NCBI GenBank assembly: GCA_002021875.1
Contig: CP018627.1
Location: 1,922,001-1,986,000 of the forward strand
Direction: 5' to 3'
DNA length: 64,000 bases
Source: Streptomyces hygroscopicus
GTDB lineage: Bacteria; Actinomycetota; Actinomycetes; Streptomycetales; Streptomycetaceae
Each line of letters starts with the position of its first letter. Position 1 is the stretch's first letter. This document shows positions 43,970-51,220 of the stretch, one piece after another. The translations under genes were made by a program, and so were the position numbers. Under the pieces are notes generated by a model. That model was given only the letters and a program-made list of their open reading frames with translations. It made no database searches and was not told the origin of the DNA.

Positions 43970-44124
43970 GCCCTCCCCTTTCCGGCGAGAGCACGCCTCT
44001 TGCTGTGGTGGGGGTGTCGCCTCAATAACACTTCACAGTCGGTGACCTTGCTCAGGTCTCCGGACTTGCGTGCCGCTTCCTTCTCGCGTTCCAGGCGCGC
44101 GCATTCGGCACACTTCACGCTCAT
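43966..44124 (-). CDS. Small basic CxxC protein (52 aa)
   Basis: Starts MSVKCAECARLEREKEAARK and ends in a basic stretch (HPHHSKRRALAGKGRA). One CxxC plus a later Cys could bind zinc. GGTGGGGG precedes the ATG. The start overlaps the upstream stop and the end overlaps the next ATG (ATGA), giving tight coupling. Not recognised beyond being typical of these island operons. Confidence 0.65.
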   Translation of the reverse strand: MSVKCAECARLEREKEAARKSGDLSKVTDCEVLLRRHPHHSKRRALAGKGRA

Positions 44125-44285
44125 GACGCCCCCACCGTGCGCCGTGCCTCTTCCAGCCGTCGCGCCATATCGCACGACTGGTCAGGCGTGCACGCCTTGC
44201 ACTCCTGTCTGTGCATGAGGTAGGCCGCTTGAAGTTGCTCAATGTCAGCGGTACGGGGGTGTTCGGAGATTTCGCGTTCAGGCAC
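44121..44285 (-). CDS. Small Cys-containing helical protein (54 aa)
   Basis: A GTG-started frame: MPEREISEHPRTADIEQLQA, then MHRQECKACTPDQSCDMARR and a helical end. The three cysteines (CKAC and a later Cys) suggest a small metal or redox site. It overlaps the upstream gene by eight bases and the downstream gene by four. The continuous overlap pattern, rather than homology, is the main support. Confidence 0.6.
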   Translation of the reverse strand: MPEREISEHPRTADIEQLQAAYLMHRQECKACTPDQSCDMARRLEEARRTVGAS

Positions 44286-44460
44286 GGCAGACCTCCGCCG
44301 GGCGAAGATCTTCGGGGCATGCCTGCCATTCCTTGCCCCCGTGCTGGAGCTTGAGCAAGGCGTACGGTCCGCCCCGGCCCATGTAGACGCCTACGTGGTC
44401 GGTGGTCTGGTCTCGGACGAGTGTCCCCACGTTCGGGTGATCGTGGCTACTCTTACGCAC
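44278..44460 (-). CDS. Small beta-rich protein (60 aa), first gene of the five-gene operon
   Basis: MRKSSHDHPNVGTLVRDQTT, then DHVGVYMGRGGPYALLKLQH and GGKEWQACPEDLRPAE. It resembles the small one-domain proteins with a VGxxxGxxGPYxxLRP pattern common in Streptomyces genomes. GTG start with GGAAGG upstream. It is divergent from the XRE-TPR regulator at 44687, and candidate operators lie between them. Confidence 0.62.
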   Translation of the reverse strand: MRKSSHDHPNVGTLVRDQTTDHVGVYMGRGGPYALLKLQHGGKEWQACPEDLRPAEVCRA

Positions 44461-44596
44461 GGCTGCCTGTCCTTCCTCTTAGGTGTACAGGTGGTCCGCG
44501 CCCCCGGACGTTCGCCCGTCGCGGGGGCACCCTGCTGAGCGCGTTGCACGTGTTCCATGAGCTTCGAGGCGGCAGACGTCCGAGAGAACCGCGAAC

Positions 44597-44642
44597 GGGG
44601 AACCCCGCAAGCCACTTTGGGGAACCCCATTGCGGGGAATCC
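44597..44642. promoter_or_regulatory. Cluster of GGGGAACCCC repeats, candidate operators
   Basis: Inverted repeats CGGGGAACCCCG (44596-44607) and TGGGGAACCCCA (44618-44629) are spaced 22 bp apart, about two helical turns. A third, decayed copy GGGGAATCC starts at 44634. They lie between the divergent small-gene operon and the XRE-TPR gene and are the likely binding sites of that regulator. Confidence 0.6.
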
Positions 44643-44686
44643 GGGGCTACCCTGGGGAGATCACTTCCGTCCCTGCTAGGTGGCCC

Positions 44687-46003
44687 ATGGACGAACGCGA
44701 GAATCAACGCGCCGGCTATCCGCTGACGATTCCTGACACGCTGCTTCGGAGTGAGGCCATGCAACGGGCATGCGCCACCCGCAACTTCCGGGAGATCTTC
44801 CGACTCGTCAACAGGCGTACAGGCTCAAGTCATGCGGCCATGGCCGCCGCCATCGGCAAGATGACGAGTTCCCGCGTGAGCGACATCATCCGGGGCGTCC
44901 GTGGTGTACGCGGTCAACAAGTAATCGAACGTGTCGCCGATGGCTTCGGCATTCCCGGCGACATGCTCGGACTGCCAAGACAGTCATGGGAGGGTTCCCC
45001 AAATAACATTGACGGAACCGCCAATACCAGCACTACCGTCGGGGCTATGACTGATTCCGAGGCTAAAGCGCGTGCTCAGCATGTACGGGAGAACCCCGGA
45101 AGCCTCGACCTATTGGCAGTAGCTGAACTCCGGCAACAAGTACAAACCCTCGACGCGCGCTATGTCACTGAGCCGTCTACGGCTCTAATCGCCGAGATCG
45201 GGCAGCACTTGGGGCAACTTGCATACTGGCATAGTCACACGACCACGTATGCTGTTCGCCGAGATCTCTATGCCGCACAGACGGAAGCCTCCACACTAAT
45301 GGGGCAATTGGTATGGGATGCTTCGGGAAGGACCGACCACGACACCCCTCGCGCTTACTTCGCTCAAGCTGCCGATGCGGCACGTGAATTGCGCGATCCC
45401 GTTGGCGAAGGACTAGCTTTGCTGCGCACCTCTTTTGTTGCCCTATACGGGGAGAGGAATCCGCGCGCCGGCCTAGAACTTGCACAGCACACCGCCGACA
45501 CGGTTGAGAATACTAGCCACGTTCTCGCGGGCCTAGCTGTTCTGCACACGGCCGAGGCTTACGCGATGCTACAGCAACGCCGAGACTCCGAGAAGGCATT
45601 GAGAAACGCCGAATGGCATTTCAGTCAAGTTGGTGCCAACGATGCCGGTACATCAATGTTCTCTCCTGGCCAGTTCGGGCGATTGGCCGGCTCTTGCTTT
45701 CTTTTCTTAAATGACACTGCTCGTGCGCAGGAGTTACTAGAGAGTACCGCTAAAGAGTTGCGTGAGGGATCAAAATCTCATGCTATCGCTCTGGGGAATC
45801 TGACTCTTGCCTATATTCGGCAACGGAAGGTAGACGAAGCTGTCGGTACGCTCGGCGAAGCGATCTGCATTGTAGAGCGCAATCGGGGCGGCGGCGGGCT
45901 GAACCTCATCTTTCAGGCAGGTCGCGAACTGCAACCCTGGCGGGACGTCCCGATAGTGCATGAACTGAACGACCGGCTTCTGGGTGTCATCGCATCGGCC
46001 TAA
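44687..46003 (+). CDS. XRE-type regulator with TPR-like C-terminal domain
   Basis: A 438-residue protein. A helix-turn-helix spans roughly residues 30-90 (LVNRRTGSSHAAMAAAIGKM, SSRVSDIIRGVRGVRGQQVI). A long helical, TPR-like sensor part follows (ARAYFAQAADAARELRDPVG, LHTAEAYAMLQQRRDSEKAL, AIALGNLTLAYIRQRKVDEA). AGGTGG precedes the ATG at 44687. Codon use is unlike the flanks, with many A/T third positions and two TTA codons (45707 and 45734), so translation should depend on the bldA tRNA. It is followed after 17 bases by the cyclo-ligase-like gene. Signs of recent transfer are clear. Confidence 0.85.
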   Translation: MDERENQRAGYPLTIPDTLLRSEAMQRACATRNFREIFRLVNRRTGSSHAAMAAAIGKMTSSRVSDIIRGVRGVRGQQVIERVADGFGIPGDMLGLPRQSWEGSPNNIDGTANTSTTVGAMTDSEAKARAQHVRENPGSLDLLAVAELRQQVQTLDARYVTEPSTALIAEIGQHLGQLAYWHSHTTTYAVRRDLYAAQTEASTLMGQLVWDASGRTDHDTPRAYFAQAADAARELRDPVGEGLALLRTSFVALYGERNPRAGLELAQHTADTVENTSHVLAGLAVLHTAEAYAMLQQRRDSEKALRNAEWHFSQVGANDAGTSMFSPGQFGRLAGSCFLFLNDTARAQELLESTAKELREGSKSHAIALGNLTLAYIRQRKVDEAVGTLGEAICIVERNRGGGGLNLIFQAGRELQPWRDVPIVHELNDRLLGVIASA

Positions 46004-46020
46004 GGCAGAAAGGGGCATCG

Positions 46021-46740
46021 ATGAATAGGGCGCATATCCAACATGCTAAACAAGCCGTCCGCGAACGTGTCTGGGACCTGCTGGAGCCCACACACGGAGA
46101 CGTGACGGGCCGTATCCCCTCCTTCATCGGCGCGGACTCTGCCGCTGCGCGTCTTGCTGCGCACCCTGCTTGGCAGAACGCGAGGGTCATTAAAGCGGTT
46201 CCGGACAAGGCACAGTTGCCCGTGCGAGCCCGAGCGCTCCAAGAGGGCAAGCGGGTGTATATGGCATCATCGAAGCTAGCCACAGAGAAGCCGTTCTACC
46301 TACTGGACCCTGGAAAACTCACCGTTCCAGTGCGTGAAGCCGCCGAACGTCGCATAGCAGCAAAAGTTGCACAGCCCGTAGATCTAGACGAGATGTCGTC
46401 AGTTGACTTGGTTGTCTGCGGGAGCGTTGCCGTGAACCCGGATGGTGTGCGGCTCGGAAAGGGCGCAGGATACTCCGATATCGAAGTTGCCCTGCTTCAA
46501 GAGGCTGGACTCATCGGCCCGGACACCCTCATTGCGACCACCGTTCACCCCCTCCAAGTCCTGGACGAGACGCTACCGGAGGCAGAACACGATTTCCGCG
46601 TGGACCTGATCATCACGTCCGATAGAGTCATCGAATGCGCACCACGCCGACGCCCGCCCGGAATCATCTGGGAACACCTCACCCCTGACGCCATCGCCGC
46701 AATTCCCACACTCGCAGCTCGCAAGCCAACTGACGCATAA
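46021..46740 (+). CDS. 5-formyltetrahydrofolate cyclo-ligase-like protein
   Basis: A 239-residue protein of the 5-FTHF cyclo-ligase fold. SADSAAARLAAHPAWQNARV-type N-region (here GADSAAARLAAHPAWQNARV), VYMASSKLATEKPFYLLDP, VDLVVCGSVAVNPDGVRLGK and the glycine-rich GKGAGYSDIEVALLQEAG are typical. True cyclo-ligases convert 5-formyl-THF to 5,10-methenyl-THF with ATP. AAAGGGG precedes the ATG. It is operonic with the XRE-TPR regulator, a pairing repeated in Streptomyces accessory regions; here it may serve a nucleotide- or folate-linked signalling role instead of housekeeping. Confidence 0.85.
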   Translation: MNRAHIQHAKQAVRERVWDLLEPTHGDVTGRIPSFIGADSAAARLAAHPAWQNARVIKAVPDKAQLPVRARALQEGKRVYMASSKLATEKPFYLLDPGKLTVPVREAAERRIAAKVAQPVDLDEMSSVDLVVCGSVAVNPDGVRLGKGAGYSDIEVALLQEAGLIGPDTLIATTVHPLQVLDETLPEAEHDFRVDLIITSDRVIECAPRRRPPGIIWEHLTPDAIAAIPTLAARKPTDA

Positions 46741-46748
46741 AGCGCATG

Positions 46749-46794
46749 AAAGCCTCACTCCAGGCAAATTGCGATGCATGGAGCGCGGCTTTTT
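46749..46794 (+). terminator. Rho-independent-type terminator after the cyclo-ligase gene
   Basis: AAAGCC-tca-CTCCA (46749-46762) pairs with TGGAG-cgc-GGCTTT (46779-46792) through a symmetric internal loop and is followed by further Ts. This is one of the few hairpins in the window with a T run, in keeping with the lower G+C of this segment. Confidence 0.65.
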
Positions 46795-46898
46795 GGAGCC
46801 TTGTAACTCATCGGGGTCAGGTCCACGTGAACCACAACTTGCGACAGGCGTGACACGCGCCGCCCGCCTACTGCCGCCAACGTCCTGCCCCGCAACAA

Positions 46899-47990
46899 CT
46901 AGTGTCCTGAGTCGTTAATTCGTGTGCAGTATGCGGCGAGGGTGTCGAGGATGTCGTCGGCGGTCTTCGTCCAGAAGAACGGCTTGGGGTTCTTCTTCCA
47001 CTCGTTGATCCAGCCGCGGATGTCCCGTTCGAGTTCGGCGACGCTGCGGTGGGCCGAGCGGCGGAGTTTGCGGCAGGTCAGCTCGGCGAACCAGCGCTTG
47101 ACGAAATTGAGCCAGGACGCCGAGGTGGGGGTGAAGTGCAGATGGAAGCGGGGGTGACGGAGTAGCCACTTCTTGACCGGCTCGCTCTTGTGGGGGGCGT
47201 AGTTGTCGAGAACCAGGTGCAGTTCGATATCGCCTGGAACGGCGGCCTCGATGACCTTCAGGAAGCGCAGGAACTCCTGATGGCGGTGGCGGCGGTAGTG
47301 CTGAGCGATGACCGAGCCGGAGGTGATGTCGCGGGCGGCGAACAGGCTGGTGGTGCCGTGCCGGACGTAGTCGTGGGTCATCTTCGCCGGCGTGGTCGGC
47401 GCCATCGGCAGCACGGGCTGGGGTCGGTCCAGGCCCTGTATCTGCGACTTCTCGTCCACCGCCAGGACCAGAGCGTTCTCCGGCGGGGCGAGGTAGATGC
47501 CCACCACGTCGCGGACCTTGGTCACGAACTGCGGGTCGGTCGACAGCTTCCAGGTCTCCACGATGTGCGGCTTGAGGCCGAACGCCCGCCAGATCCGCGA
47601 GACGGCCGACTGCGACATGCCCTCCGCCTGGGCCGTGGAACGCGTCGACCAGTGCGAATCACCCGTCGGTGGGGCCTGGTCCAGCGTTCTGGCGACCAGG
47701 GCCTCGACCTGCTCGTCCGTGATCTTCCGCGGAGCCCCCGAACGCGGCCGGTCCACCAGACCCTCCAGCCGATCCGCCAAGAATCGGGCCCGCCACTTGC
47801 GCACCGTCTCCCGCGAGACACCCAGATCGAGCGCGACCTGCGCGTTCGCCCGACCCTCCGCACACGCCAGCACGATCCTCGACCGCAACACCAACGCCTG
47901 AGACGCCGTCCGCTTACGCAACCAGCCCCGCAGCACCCGGCCTTCGTGATCGGACAACTCCAGCGACAACGGCTTCGGACCTGGCACCAC
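46899..47990 (-). CDS. IS630-family transposase, catalytic Glu replaced by Lys
   Basis: A 363-residue DDE transposase. N-terminal paired helix-turn-helix domain: LSDHEGRVLRGWLRKRTASQ, GVSRETVRKWRARFLADRLE. Catalytic core: Asp179 in LVLAVDEKSQIQ, Asp262 in HLVLDNYAPHK. The third residue, normally Glu in the SWLNxVExWF motif, is Lys298 here (SWLNFVKRWFAEL; codon AAG at 47099-47097, one transition from GAG). The protein is full length but may be inactive. Its stop TAG consists of the TA target plus one flanking host base. GTG start. Confidence 0.9.
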   Translation of the reverse strand: MVPGPKPLSLELSDHEGRVLRGWLRKRTASQALVLRSRIVLACAEGRANAQVALDLGVSRETVRKWRARFLADRLEGLVDRPRSGAPRKITDEQVEALVARTLDQAPPTGDSHWSTRSTAQAEGMSQSAVSRIWRAFGLKPHIVETWKLSTDPQFVTKVRDVVGIYLAPPENALVLAVDEKSQIQGLDRPQPVLPMAPTTPAKMTHDYVRHGTTSLFAARDITSGSVIAQHYRRHRHQEFLRFLKVIEAAVPGDIELHLVLDNYAPHKSEPVKKWLLRHPRFHLHFTPTSASWLNFVKRWFAELTCRKLRRSAHRSVAELERDIRGWINEWKKNPKPFFWTKTADDILDTLAAYCTRINDSGH

Positions 47991-48032
47991 CCCATCCTAT
48001 GACCGCCCTTGAACTTTGGACTCAGGACACTA
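46900..48032 (-). mobile_element. IS630-family insertion sequence (complete ends, TA target)
   Basis: Terminal inverted repeats GTGTCCTGAGTC (46902-46913) and GACTCAGGACAC (48019-48030) are perfect over 12 bp. Each is flanked by TA (46900-46901 and 48031-48032), the dinucleotide duplicated by IS630/Tc1 elements. The element is 1129 bp between the TAs. It carries one transposase gene on the minus strand. The insertion lies exactly in the TAG stop codon of the Ser/Thr kinase gene. Confidence 0.92.
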
Positions 48033-49811
48033 GCGCGTGGGGGTGCCGAGGACCTTGCTGAGCGTGATGGCCACGTCGAAGTCCCGATCCCATGTGAGTG
48101 CGACGAGGTCGTCGAACTCCGCCTCAGGGCGGAGCAGATTGAGGACGTCGGCTTCGAATACTGAGCCCGGTTCTGCGAGGTCGAGCGCCTCGTCGTGGAA
48201 GCAGCGGTACGTGTTGCGTGACCGGAACATGACCGAGTACTCACCGTCTACGAGCTCTCCCACGGAGACATCCCACTTCGCTTCAAGCGCCTGCAGTGTG
48301 CCGGCGACGCGGTCGGCGTTGAGCGGCCCGGTCAACAGATCCACTCCCAGCGCTTCTCGGGCCGAATCCAACGGAAGCGTCTTGTCCCAGAGCACCGAGA
48401 GGTGGCGCTCGAAACCGATGTCCTCGCGAACTGTTTTGTCGAACTCCAGGTAGTCGGTGTCCAGATACGTACGCATCCAGCGGGTGATCCAGAGGATCGG
48501 GGCGTTGATCAGATTCGCCCGCAACGATCCATGGCCTTCACCGTAGACAGATTCGCGGATGCTCGTCAGCAGCTCTTCGCAGTGGTAGTCCTTGCAGAAT
48601 CGGAACAAGTGAGCCGACCGCCGTGGCAGACCGTCCCAGCGCGAAGACCGAGGGAGGGGGAAATCAGCCAGAATCGTCTCCAGCTCGCGTTGGAGTCCCG
48701 GCTTGGCGGCCGACAACACGAGAGCGTCGTCGTTCTCGCCCCACCGCCCGGCGCCCTCATAGTCGAACTTCCGCTTGCACGAGGCATATACAACGGCTTG
48801 AGCACACGTATTGAACAGCTCCGTGCTCACCCGGTACGCAACCTCGCAGTGATAGTTGAGGTTGAATCGGTCGAGCTCTCCGTCGGCGACCCGCTCGAAG
48901 ACATGCTTCGCCGACAGCACGTCTCTCGCGGCACGGCCGAGGATCCGCTCGACCTCGCCGGACGAGCTGTCGGCGGACGCTTCGTTGGGGCGCAGATCAT
49001 CGGAGATCTCCTCGATTGTCGAGTCGAGCCGCAGAAGGGTTACCCGAAGCATGCCGCGTACGGTGTCGATGCGGAACCGCTGCGCCTCGTCTTGGAGCAG
49101 CATCTGTTCAATGATCAGGTCGAGGTCGGCCAGGAAGGGATAGCGGTCGCGCACAAGCGCGTGTCGTCGCCCTCGGGCGTTCTGCTTCGTGAACATCTCA
49201 GTTATGACGAGGCCGAGCGCAAAGATGTCCGCCGGCTTGCCGATACCGAGGGCGTTGTTCCTCACCATCTGCTCGGGAGCGAGGTAGTTCCGGTTTACTA
49301 AGAGGTCCCCGCGATTCGTGAGCGAGGAGTCCTTGAAATGCGCGATGCCGAAGTCGGCCAGGACGAGCCGGCGCGCATCAGGGTCGACGAGGACATTCTC
49401 AGGTTTGATGTCGCGATGCACTATGCCGTCGCCGTGCACGTACGCGAGCGCATCGCAGAGCTGGCGCGCGTAGTCGAGAAGCACGTCAGCATCGGTTTCG
49501 TCGTTGATCACGTTTCGCAGCGTCATCGGGTAGAAGTCCATGACGTAGTAGAAGAAGTTCGCGTCCTCTGAGCGCGCGTGGATACTCACGACGTTCGGGT
49601 GGCTCGATGTCTGTCCGTACTCGATCTCCTGCTTGAAACGCTTGTTGCGAGCGGAGTCCGCGTCGCGGTCCTTCTTAATCCGTTTGACTGCGAACACTTG
49701 ACCGTCGGGCTTACGGCGGGCCTTCCATACCACGGCTGATCCGCCCTCTCCCGGAGCTGAATCGCGCTCGTAAGTGACTCCGTCGATGATGAACGGTTCG
49801 TGCTTCGGCAT
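48030..49811 (-). CDS. Orphan Ser/Thr protein kinase with large uncharacterised C-terminal region
   Basis: A 593-residue soluble protein. Kinase domain ~12-280: P-loop GEGGSAVVWK, Lys43 in VFAVKRIKK, catalytic GIVHRDIKPENVLV (Asp134), LADFGIAHF (Asp153) and YLAPEQM. Residues ~280-593 have no PASTA, transmembrane or other domain I recognise; this part is rich in aromatic and Arg residues (WDGLPRRSAHLFRFCKDYHC, ITRWMRTYLDTDYLEF). Codon 171 is TTA, so bldA dependence is likely. Its stop codon has been split by an IS630 insertion yet remains TAG. No cognate phosphatase or substrate gene is adjacent. A defence or signalling role is possible but unproven. Confidence 0.9.
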   Translation of the reverse strand: MPKHEPFIIDGVTYERDSAPGEGGSAVVWKARRKPDGQVFAVKRIKKDRDADSARNKRFKQEIEYGQTSSHPNVVSIHARSEDANFFYYVMDFYPMTLRNVINDETDADVLLDYARQLCDALAYVHGDGIVHRDIKPENVLVDPDARRLVLADFGIAHFKDSSLTNRGDLLVNRNYLAPEQMVRNNALGIGKPADIFALGLVITEMFTKQNARGRRHALVRDRYPFLADLDLIIEQMLLQDEAQRFRIDTVRGMLRVTLLRLDSTIEEISDDLRPNEASADSSSGEVERILGRAARDVLSAKHVFERVADGELDRFNLNYHCEVAYRVSTELFNTCAQAVVYASCKRKFDYEGAGRWGENDDALVLSAAKPGLQRELETILADFPLPRSSRWDGLPRRSAHLFRFCKDYHCEELLTSIRESVYGEGHGSLRANLINAPILWITRWMRTYLDTDYLEFDKTVREDIGFERHLSVLWDKTLPLDSAREALGVDLLTGPLNADRVAGTLQALEAKWDVSVGELVDGEYSVMFRSRNTYRCFHDEALDLAEPGSVFEADVLNLLRPEAEFDDLVALTWDRDFDVAITLSKVLGTPTR

Positions 49812-49857
49812 GAACCCACCCTACTGACCTCCTCGGGGCGGTGACGTCGGCCAATTG

Positions 49858-50389
49858 CCGCCAGGACCAGAGCGTTCTCCGGCGGGGCGAGGTAGATGCC
49901 CGCCACGTCGCGGACCTTGGTCACGAACTGCGGGTCGGTCGACAGCTTCCAGGTCTCCACGATGTGCGGCTTGAGGCCGAACGCCCGCCAGATCCGCGAG
50001 ACGGCCGACTGCGACATGCCCTCCGCCTCGGCCATCGAACGTGTCGACCAGTGCGAATCACCCGTCGGTGGCGCCTGGCCGAGCGTCCTGGCGACCAGGG
50101 CTTCGACCTGCTCGTCGGTGATCCTTCGCGGTGGCCCCGAACGCGGTCGGTCCGCCAGGCTCTCCAGCCGGTTCGCGGCGAACCGGGCCCGCCACTTGCG
50201 TACCGTCTCTCGCGAGACGCCCAGATCGTCCGCGACCCGGCGCGTTCGGCAGGCCCTCCGCGCACGCCAGCACGATCCTCGACCGCAACACCAACACCTG
50301 AGACGCCGTCCGCTTACGCAACCAGCCCCGCAGCACCCGGCCTTCGTGATCGGACAACTCCAGCGGCAACGGCTTCGGACCAGGCATCA
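49858..50389 (-). pseudogene. Decayed 5' fragment of an IS630 transposase gene
   Basis: This segment aligns with 47459-47989 of the intact IS630 in the same orientation, coding for the N-terminal ~175 residues (start ATG at 50387, MPGPKPLPLELSDHEGRVLR). A net one-base insertion near 50225-50265 breaks the frame, and the 3' half with two of the catalytic residues is missing. No terminal inverted repeat is left at either end. It lies 46 bases upstream of the kinase start, so the kinase gene sits between two directly repeated IS630 sequences. Confidence 0.88.
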
Positions 50390-50474
50390 GGGAAATGCGC
50401 CGCGCCACCGCGGCGGCGGTTGATGCGGCCTTCGACAGTGTTCAGACCGGGCGCACGGATGTAGCGTCGTGATC

Positions 50475-50966
50475 ATGGATTTCCTGACTGGCACCACCAC
50501 CGACCAGGCGCCGGCCGATCCAGCTGCCACCGACGACATGCTGGCCGGCCAGCCCATCGGCTACTGGAGTGGTCAGGCGCACGCGGTCGTTACCCGGCAG
50601 CTGCGTGACGCCATGGCTGGGATCGACGTCACGCAGCCTCAGTACTGGGTACTCAACAGCGTCAAGTACTGGCCCGCGGCGCCGAGCCGCGACGAGATAG
50701 CCGCCCAGCTGTTGCCCCTCGCAGACGGGGAACACGAGATCCCCCGTGTCGTCGCCCAGTTGCTCCACCGCGGCTGGCTGCGGACCGACGCCGGACATCG
50801 TCTGCACCTCACCGACGCAGGAGAATCCGCCAGGATACGGCTGCGCGAGCTGGTAACCGAGCTTCGTGCTGTGGTCCACGACGGCATCAGCGACGAGGAG
50901 TACGTGGCCGCGCTCAAGGTGCTGCGCAGGATGATCTCCAACGTCGAGGGCGCCAGGAACCCGTAG
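50475..50966 (+). CDS. MarR-type winged-helix regulator
   Basis: A 163-residue protein. YWSGQAHAVVTRQLRDAMAG, VTQPQYWVLNSVKYWPAAPS and VVAQLLHRGWLRTDAGHRLH give the MarR-like helix and wing order; LTDAGESARIRLRELVTELR and a long final helix (DEEYVAALKVLRRMISNVEG) provide the dimer part. An ATG at 50475 was chosen over a GTG at 50469; neither has a strong ribosome-binding site. The gene lies between IS remnants, so any divergent target may have been lost. Ligand unknown. Confidence 0.82.
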   Translation: MDFLTGTTTDQAPADPAATDDMLAGQPIGYWSGQAHAVVTRQLRDAMAGIDVTQPQYWVLNSVKYWPAAPSRDEIAAQLLPLADGEHEIPRVVAQLLHRGWLRTDAGHRLHLTDAGESARIRLRELVTELRAVVHDGISDEEYVAALKVLRRMISNVEGARNP

Positions 50967-51145
50967 GCGTACGTATCGAAGCAGCCGGACTGGAACAGGC
51001 GCCCGCGGGCCGCGCTCCCGCTCATCAAGCAGGCGATACGGCTCCTCGCGACGTACACCGATTTCTGGTTCGACAGCCACTGGATCGTCGACTCCAGCCC
51101 GGTGCCGTGCGGCATGTCGAGGCCGATGGTGGAACGGGCGGGAAC
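50967..51145 (+). pseudogene. IS982-like transposase remnant
   Basis: Directly after the MarR stop and in the same frame, the translation reads YVSKQPDWNRRPRAALPLIK, then TDFWFDSHWIVDSSPVPCGM and SRPMVER. This matches the central part of IS982-type transposases (the WIxDSTPVxCG element with one catalytic Asp). No start, no ends and no remainder are present. The rest of the gap to 51220 holds the SDR promoter region. Confidence 0.75.
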
Positions 51146-51220
51146 GGGGCCCCCGCCCGGCGCGGAGCGCATACCCAGTACCGTGCCGGAACGTACTCGA
51201 CCGTAACCGGAGGAGATCGC

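Noticed and set aside
44391..44630. 79-codon minus-strand frame upstream of the small-gene operon
   Set aside because: It overlaps the first small gene out of frame and covers the operator repeats; composition looks random.
43194..51220. Search for an attachment site or tRNA gene that would define an integrative element
   Set aside because: No tRNA, integrase or direct repeats at the borders could be seen, so the region is described as an island without a claimed integration mechanism.
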